Assembly (NCBI RefSeq): GCF_002127325.2
Contig: NC_035436.2
Coordinates: forward strand, 15,411,194 to 15,475,193
Direction: 5' to 3'
DNA: 64,000 nucleotides
Source: Helianthus annuus
Lineage: Eukaryota; Streptophyta; Magnoliopsida; Asterales; Asteraceae
The notes below the pieces were generated by a model. That model had not been told where the DNA came from. It did not search any database and worked only from the letters and a program-made list of their open reading frames with translations. Both the position numbers and the translations under genes were made by a program. Below are positions 57,591 to 64,000 of the stretch, one piece after another; the stretch's first letter is position 1; each line of letters opens with the position of its first letter.

Positions 57591-57848
57591 TGTAACAATA
57601 GTTGGAATAAACCCAAAAAAACACGATTTTGTTCTAAAACAATGGTCTATTAGCAATCCATATACAACTATACTAAACATGAGAGAACAAGACTATAGAG
57701 AATAAGTGAATAGAAATTCTTTTTAATTGAGATATCAACATGCAATACAAAGAACTCTATATATAGTGTTCTTACATTAACACAAAGGACATAAAGAGAT
57801 GGTGGTTACATATGTGGAGAGTCACCACATTATGGTGCATTCATAACA
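57591..57848 (-). repeat. LTR of the copia element, 258 bp
   Basis: Terminal inverted TGT(A/T)A...TAACA, TG/CA ends, PPT adjoining. A TATATATAG motif lies near 57762. Confidence 0.65.
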
Positions 57849-57917
57849 CTCCCCCTTGACTATCCACATGATGAAATATAATAGTCTACTATTCTTTTAA
57901 TACGCTAGATGATGCTG

Positions 57918-58092
57918 CCTCGTTAAAAACCTTGCTACGAAAACCCAGTGGGATAAAACCATAGCTAAGGAAAAAAGAGTGCAACGCATATTTTCTCCCC
58001 CTGATACTTTTGGATCAGATATGTTGGCTCATTAAAAACCTTACCATGAAAACCCAATGGGAAAAACTTAGTGAAGGGAAAAAGAGTGCAAC
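57918..58092 (-). repeat. Paired direct repeat downstream of copia pol
   Basis: Two related stretches (57918-57985 and 58025-58092) share TTAAAAACCTT and AAAGAGTGCAAC. This duplicated motif sits between the PPT and the end of pol. Confidence 0.6.
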
Positions 58093-58299
58093 ATTTGAGA
58101 TTAGAACTGTAATCTTACCAATACATCTAGCAAGAACGTAATATCAGATGTCGTCTTGTTTGCAAGATACGTCAATGCTCTGATCGTAATTAAGTATGGT
58201 ACTTCTTGACTAAGTAGTTCAACATCCCTTTCTTGGGGTTGATAAGAATATTTTTCTATGTCAAGCGATCAGACAATCGTTCATGTACTCAATGAATGA

Positions 58300-59790
58300 G
58301 CTTTTTCTATATAACATCTTCTAGATGTAGTCAGATTGATGAGCAAAAATAGTACATATATACTCGAACTACAGGTCGAGAATAACTACACTTTGTAAAG
58401 GTCATTCAAAATTTTCCTCTTTAGTTTGAGAGTTCCCTCTCGATGATGTTTACATTATCACTGTAAGAGTGAAATCTTGTTAAATAGATGTAGCTCATTT
58501 TATCAAAATTATACCTCTCTTTTCAGAGTATAGTCGACTGTACCACATACGAGTAGTTTCCTTTAAGATTCATATATATAACACCTATGGGGTTATTGTT
58601 TCATAATGCTTTGAGCATTTTTAATCCTTCAGGGGGTTTTCATATAGATGTCATTTGCAATTGTCTCGTACATGTATACGGTGATGACATCCATAAGTTA
58701 TTTTATCTGAAGTCGTTCAGAGATTGCGAGGCCGCTTAAACATTTAAAGATTATCGCATCCACTACAGGGGTATACGTTTCCTCGTAATCAACTGCTGGG
58801 ATTTGGGAAAAATCTTTATGTTAAAATGCGAGCCTTACATCGCAAAAACTTATTATTTACGTTTCCTTTTATTTAAAGACACCCATTTATCACCTACTGC
58901 TTTGACATCTATGGGTGTTCGAACTGCTGGTTCGAAAACGTTTAGTTTGTCGAGCAAATTTAGTTCAACCTTAAGTCATGTAGCCATTTTAGCTATTTGT
59001 GTGCGCACACTCTTGCACACTTTCTATATACATAATCTTTTTTTTTTCATCGATTACATCTATTGCTATAGCATAATCAAATATATCAATTTATACGTGT
59101 TTCATTACGGTTCCATATTGTACTTATTTTGTACATAATTCATCGCGATCTCATATTTGTTTGGTACTAGAGTTTCTTTTAGAACTCCATTAGCCTCTTT
59201 TGGGGTTTTGACAACAACCTTCTTTAAGGTTTAGTATGCAACCACTTCTAGGGTTTTGTATGTAACCACTTATGGTGTTTTATGTGCCACCTCTTTTGGG
59301 GTTACACCAATTGCGTTACTCTGCTCTTTTTGTGTTTTGTGGGTTTTATCTTTTTGGAACCGATTTATCTCTCACAATTTATTAATATGATAATCATTTT
59401 GTGAGTACTTCCGTTCGAGCAGATAAGTTTAAGCTGGTATATGTGACTTTATCACCTTATTTGTGTTAGTGAATGCATCTTGTATTTCATTTGTTATTAT
59501 TTGCAAATACACGCTCTTTCTTTTGGACTTCAGATTTGCATTGACCACTTCAGGGGTCGATAAATAATATGATGCATTTTTTTTATGTTACCAGTCTTTC
59601 ATTTTCTTGTCTCCCCCTAAGACTGGGAATACGATGTACATGTCCCATTTTATATGTTATGGTGGTGGTATTGGTACATAGGCTGCACAACAAAATATAT
59701 ATAAAAAAATGAAAACTTGGTTCTCTTCAGGAGACCAGTCGTAATGGGGAGTATTTGTGATAAGCAGTTGGTTTTGAATTGATATAATCA
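58300..59790 (-). pseudogene. Copia integrase-RT remnant
   Basis: On the minus strand a degenerate reading carries, in order, AYHKYSPLRLV (about 59730-59765), CAAYVPIPPP (about 59663-59690), FPVLGGD (about 59609-59630), a DAFT-N-VIKSHIPA-like linker (about 59440-59500), VGDKWVSLNKRK (about 58870-58905), then VDYEETYTPVVDAI (about 58755-58800) and AISERLQ of RT, followed by frame-broken sequence. These are the integrase C-terminal and RT blocks of Ty1/copia Pol. No single frame is open. Confidence 0.75.
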
Positions 59791-59799
59791 ATCGACGAA

Positions 59800-60295
59800 T
59801 TCCGTCTCGACTACGTATGCCTCTCACTATATTTCACATTGTGCCCAACAATGGTCCCTACAATTGGGTTGTTAAAGAACCGTGTTAAACCATGTAAAAA
59901 AAAACAATGTTCCATAGTGTTGGGCATATGCTACATACGGGTAGCTAAAAACTCACATGTAACCATGTATGAATGCCACAATCCACATAACTGTACATTT
60001 CAATGGTCCCATATAAGAGGGATTGTTTGTAGGAGTTTATTGTTTGGAAGGGCATAAAAAATTTATTTGCCATAAAAAAAAACTAACTAGACATATGATA
60101 AGGCATTTTGGGAGCAATGTTTTTAGATTACTTAGAGGTGCTAAGGTACCGGTTAACATGTTTGATTGTTTAGCATATCATGATGCTATCTTGATAAACT
60201 ATTTGGTCATGCCATGTGGTGAACGTATAAATATTCTAGTAACTTCTGGTTACTCACCATATTTGATTTAATGGAATATTATGGAAAATTAGTAT
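59800..60295. other. Unassigned sequence next to the copia remnant
   Basis: Two plus-strand open stretches (59839-60057 and 60023-60271) show no recognisable domain and probably lie in decayed element sequence. GTGCCCAACA (about 59842) and TGTTGGGCA (about 59920) form a small inverted pair. Confidence 0.35.
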
Positions 60296-60299
60296 CATT

Positions 60300-61106
60300 T
60301 CTAGTAACTTCTAATATAGTCTTCTTGGCCATATTTACTATATGATATATTTTAGATATTTAGTACATTTTCTTTGACACCATTCCAAGGTGATGACTTT
60401 TCATTCAAACATAGTGGAAACTTAATAAATTTCTTCGGTATACATTAGAATATGATGCAATATGAATTACAAAATTCGATATCAGCGGGTAAACTATCGA
60501 TGCTTTCTGGAGCATTTAATATGCTATTAACACGTGAAATAGTATCAATAGCGTCTCTACCACGTGAAATATTATAGTTTTAGCCTTTGTTTAGAGGGAA
60601 AACATGTACTATTCATAAGGTTTTCCATCACTAGGCTATATGTTAGCCAAAAACGCCAAGTGCGATGAACTAAAGTTTGGGTTGAACTTGAAAAATCATT
60701 ATTAAAACAAACGGGACTTTGTATACATTTGGGAGAACTTCGGGTTCTCAACATTGATTTAGGATTCATGTGAAATTTTCAGTATAAATGAGCATCAACA
60801 CTAACTCAAATGAATTATTATCTATCAATTTAAGTAACTAACATCAGAGTACTTTACTTATGAACAAGAGAACAACCATAAGAAAAAGATTTCCCTCATC
60901 ATTTACCATGATCATGACCTTTATAACGATCATTATATCATCACGTTCACTTTTAGGGAATGGATTATAACCACACAACTTTCATAGTGCTATCATTACA
61001 ATTACTTTTGTTATGTACATGATCTCGACCTTTCACTAATCTATCATTGCATTTACCTTAAGGAATGGCTTAGAGCTACACAACCTTCATTCTGGTTGTT
61101 TCAAAC

Positions 61107-61112
<6 letters not shown>
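60300..61112. other. AT-rich sequence with no recognised gene
   Basis: A 65-codon minus-strand open stretch at 60572-60769 has no domain or good start context. Nothing else found. Confidence 0.35.

Positions 61113-61162
<50 letters not shown>
61113..61162. repeat. (TA)n microsatellite
   Basis: About 25 uninterrupted TA units. Confidence 0.95.
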
Positions 61163-61163
<1 letters not shown>

Positions 61164-61327
61164 CTACTTTATAAGCATATTTGAGGTTTGATAAATGGAA
61201 ATTGTTTTATTCAACCAATATAAATAATCTTTTCATCACATAACCTCAACTAGCCCCATCAAAAGAGTCACATAGCCTACTAAGTATGCAAGAGTCATGG
61301 GTGGTGAAAAGTCTAACATAATTAGAG

Positions 61328-61720
61328 ACTTAATTTTGCCATAAAATCTCTAATCAATTGTCAAAAAGACATCAATACACCACATGAAAAGTACTTAATT
61401 TTGCCATAAAATCTCTAATCAATTGCCATAAAAGACATCAATACACCTCATGAAAAGTACTTAATTTTGCCATAAAATCTCTAATCAATTGTCATAAAAG
61501 ACATCAATACACCTCATGAAAAGTACTTAATTTTGCCATAAAATCTCTAATCAATTGCCATAAAAGACATCAATACACCTCATGAAAAGTACTTAATTTT
61601 GCCATAAAATCTCTAATCAATTGTCATAAAAGACATCAATACACCTCATAAGTACTTAATTTTGCCATAAAATCTCTAATCAATTGTCATAAAAGACATC
61701 AATACACCACATGAAAAGTT
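61328..61720. repeat. 66-bp tandem repeat, six copies
   Basis: Units start at 61328, 61393, 61459, 61525, 61591 and 61654 (ACTTAATTTTGCCATAAAAT...), with single-base differences and a few short deletions. Non-coding. Confidence 0.9.
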
Positions 61721-62094
61721 TATTATATTAATAGAAAATTAAACAAGTGACATAAATAACTCTACTTAAGAGTTTGTCACTATATGTAGAATTTAATATT
61801 ATTATAAGCTATTACTTTATGAACTAGAAAGGCAGCAAAGTGTCACACTTTTACTTTTTGAATATCAGAATGAATAATCATAATAATAATAAAGATGATT
61901 GATGCTTAATGTAATTAATCATAAATGCAAGAGTTATTTTACCTTTAAAACATGTGCTATGATGAAAAACGTAAATGAAAATAATACATAAAAGTGTTGA
62001 AAGAATATAATGAAGTGGCAAAGATGTAAAACTTATCTAAATTGCTAACAAACTTTTTATTAATTATATAAACTAATAGGGAATGTTAACTGCC
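61721..62094. other. AT-rich spacer between tandem arrays
   Basis: No ORF or repeat recognised. Confidence 0.35.
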
Positions 62095-62235
62095 ACTTTA
62101 AATGATTTCTTTATAGCTCTTTATGGCTAATTTTAAATGATTTCTTTATAGCTCTTTATGGCTACTTTAAATGATTTCTTTATAGCTCTTTGTGGTTAAT
62201 TTAAATGATTTCTTTATAGCTCTTTATAGCTAATT
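62095..62235. repeat. 34-35-bp tandem repeat, four copies
   Basis: AAATGATTTCTTTATAGC repeats from 62100, 62135, 62169 and 62203. Confidence 0.88.
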
Positions 62236-62239
62236 TTTA

Positions 62240-62990
62240 AAAAATTGAATTATAGTAATTACTTACTATCCCGTTTCTTCTTAACCCCCCTTCAATTTCT
62301 TTGGTGGTTTTAGAAAGCAATCCGCCAAACACAAAAGCATAATTCTAGATCATGTATATCAAATTATCAATTCCAACGAGATTTCAACCGGTTAAGTATA
62401 TGGCCTATTAAATACATAGAAAATCAGGTTTCTTCAGCAAATATTAATTAGATATATGCAAATTAACTTGTTTTCAAGCAAAGTTTATTAGGCTCATCAT
62501 CTTAAATACAATTTCTTAGTTGAAATCAAAATGTCAAAATAATTCTTAATACAAACAAATAATTTATGTGATGTTGATGATCATATTGACTCGTTAGTAG
62601 CAAATGTAAATACTATATATAACATTTAAACTTTCATACATTTATAATGGATGAATAACAGATTATGACTAGTTAACCTAGGCAAGATTTTCATCGAGCC
62701 CATATAAGAACAACCAAAAGAAAAAATATACATAAAAAAAATAATAAGGTCAAGAGTCATGATGACTTAATGATGATATTGGGGGAAATCTGAAATACTA
62801 CAAATCTAAAATGTAGTAAATGGCATGAAAGAGTCAGATTTTATAAAGTAGAAGTCGCACATTTTTTGTTTGATGCTAATGAAGAACGTAAGCAATTGCA
62901 TGAAAAAAAAATAATCTTCAAAGGCTGTAAACGTTGTTATTTATTTATTTTTTGAAAACAAATCAAATATAATTTATTTTTCAGTCATTT
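62240..62990. other. AT-rich intergenic sequence
   Basis: No gene, RNA or clear repeat seen. Confidence 0.35.
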
Positions 62991-62994
62991 TCTC

Positions 62995-63475
62995 CTCAGT
63001 TACGATTTTGCCCGCAGTTAGAATATTACGATTTTGCTCCCAATTTAAAATAAAAAAATGGTTTTGCCCTCAGTTCAAAATATTATTTTACCTCAATTTT
63101 AAAATTATGATTTTACCTCAGCTAAAAATTGCAATATTGCCATGGTTTTTTTGGCAATACCATGGTAGTATTTTATATTACTTGGTTGACTCAATTTTGT
63201 TTTCATTCATGCCAAACAGCTGCCTAGCACTCGCTAATTGGTCCTGACAAATTATTGTTTTGCCCCCAACTCTAAATTACACGCTTGTCATCGTTTTAGT
63301 TATTTTTTTATCATAACTATGGTACTGTTTTTCTTTAATTGGTTAACTTGGTGTATCTTTTTTGATATCGTGTTATAAGTAACATGTATAACTAACCGAC
63401 ACAAAGGCGTACATGTTTTTAAACTAAGAAATTCTCGGTTTAGCGCCCCGCAACGCGGGCGGCACATAACTCTAG
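62995..63475 (+). mobile_element. Probable second Helitron 3' end with diverged GATTTTGCC repeats
   Basis: The end CTAG (63472-63475) followed by T is preceded by the GC hairpin CCCGC-AAC-GCGGG (about 63446-63458). Upstream, GATTTTGCC...CAGTT motifs recur imperfectly (63005-63125). The 5' end is not located; the left limit is arbitrary. Confidence 0.5.
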
Positions 63476-64000
63476 TTCTACACATTTTATAAACCAAAAA
63501 GAAACCGATACTCAACCGATCCATATAAGAGAAAATACACACTTACCAGATATGTCTCGATGGTAGCAAGTTCACCGGTGCTGCAACAAATGAATACGTA
63601 AAGTGTTGGCAGTTTGTCAAACTGCCACCTATCTGTGTCATAAACGAGCCAGTTATACGAAAAAATTGTTATAAACGGGTCAGTTATAAAAAAATGTCAT
63701 AAATGGGTCACGTATGCAACAAAAATTTGTAAATATTGTTAGATATCAACAGCACTTAATTAGGAATTAATTATACATCAAGAACAAGAACATGGGATCA
63801 ATTTGGATAAATTTAATCTGTCAACGAAAGTCAACGCAGACCGTTTTGATAATGAAATTGATCTACTTATCCATACAACTTTGCGCCTATTTATAGTCCA
63901 TGAAACAGTACGAACAAGGTAAGTTATACCCATTCGTTTTGGGTACCATAAAACTGTCATTAACCGCCAATTAACGACCTTTGACTTTTGTCAAGTTTGA
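63476..64000. other. Intergenic sequence at the window edge
   Basis: Repeats of GGGTCA/GAGCCAGTTATA-like text near 63645-63710. A 60-codon minus-strand open stretch (63778-63960) has no recognised domain. Confidence 0.35.

Larger units (their letters stand above)
57591..60290 (-). mobile_element. Truncated, decayed Ty1/copia retrotransposon (minus strand)
   Basis: One short LTR (57591-57848, TGTAACAATAG ... TTCATAACA on the plus strand) is followed by a PPT on the minus strand (GTCAAGGGGGAG, 57849-57860) and a pol remnant. No second LTR is seen before 64000. Frequent stops and an apparent deletion around 59640-59660. The right limit is uncertain. Confidence 0.7.

Noticed and set aside
59839..60271. 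Two overlapping plus-strand ORFs as a host gene
   Set aside because: No domain, poor codon character and surrounded by decayed minus-strand copia sequence.
60572..60769. 65-aa minus-strand ORF
   Set aside because: No recognisable domain or supporting context.

Overview
The window looks like repeat-rich intergenic DNA from a flowering-plant nuclear genome. The evidence is Ty3/gypsy (Metaviridae) LTR retrotransposons with chromovirus-type Pol, primer-binding sites matching plant initiator tRNA-Met, a decayed Ty1/copia element, Helitron-type 3' ends and large tandem arrays. A dicot, perhaps Asteraceae, is my impression from element style only. The one hint of a host gene is a pair of possible terminal exons on the minus strand near 55.5-56.0 kb.

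Bases 98-46287 resolve into a three-level nest of four LTR retrotransposons, each with intact 5-bp target-site duplications. Element D (minus strand, 103-46282, TSD TGAAC) is the outer one. Its left (3') LTR was hit twice: by element A (plus strand, 667-10325, TSD ATGGA) and by element B (minus strand, 11164-33522, TSD AAACT). The right (5') LTR of B was hit by element C (plus strand, 23262-31717, TSD AAAGC). A has near-identical LTRs and a 1488-codon open gag-pol reading frame. B and D are sister families whose gag-pol is broken by a few stops and frameshifts. C is non-autonomous: its pol is residual, but it keeps one open 226-aa ORF with a heptad-rich stretch and a very acidic tail.

B and D share an unusual layout. 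A 411-429 codon proline/glutamine-rich ORF (called ORF0 here) lies upstream of gag. Just downstream of it is an array of short hairpins with a constant six-base loop and compensating stem changes. A further hairpin overlaps the gag start codon. A separate hairpin sits 18-19 nt before the LTR junction in all five Ty3 families seen here (A, B, C, D and the remnant E). Together these suggest a set of conserved RNA structures that ordinary domain annotation would miss.

From 46.3 to 50.5 kb is an old plus-strand Ty3 remnant (E) with its own hairpin series. From 50.5 to 55.4 kb is a higher-order repeat: three blocks of a roughly 60-bp tandem monomer, ACGAT-type pentamer runs, AT-rich spacer and a 400-470 bp inverted repeat. 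The remainder (55.5-64 kb) holds the possible gene 3' end, two Helitron 3' termini, a truncated minus-strand copia element, a TA microsatellite, two small tandem arrays and AT-rich sequence with no recognised gene.
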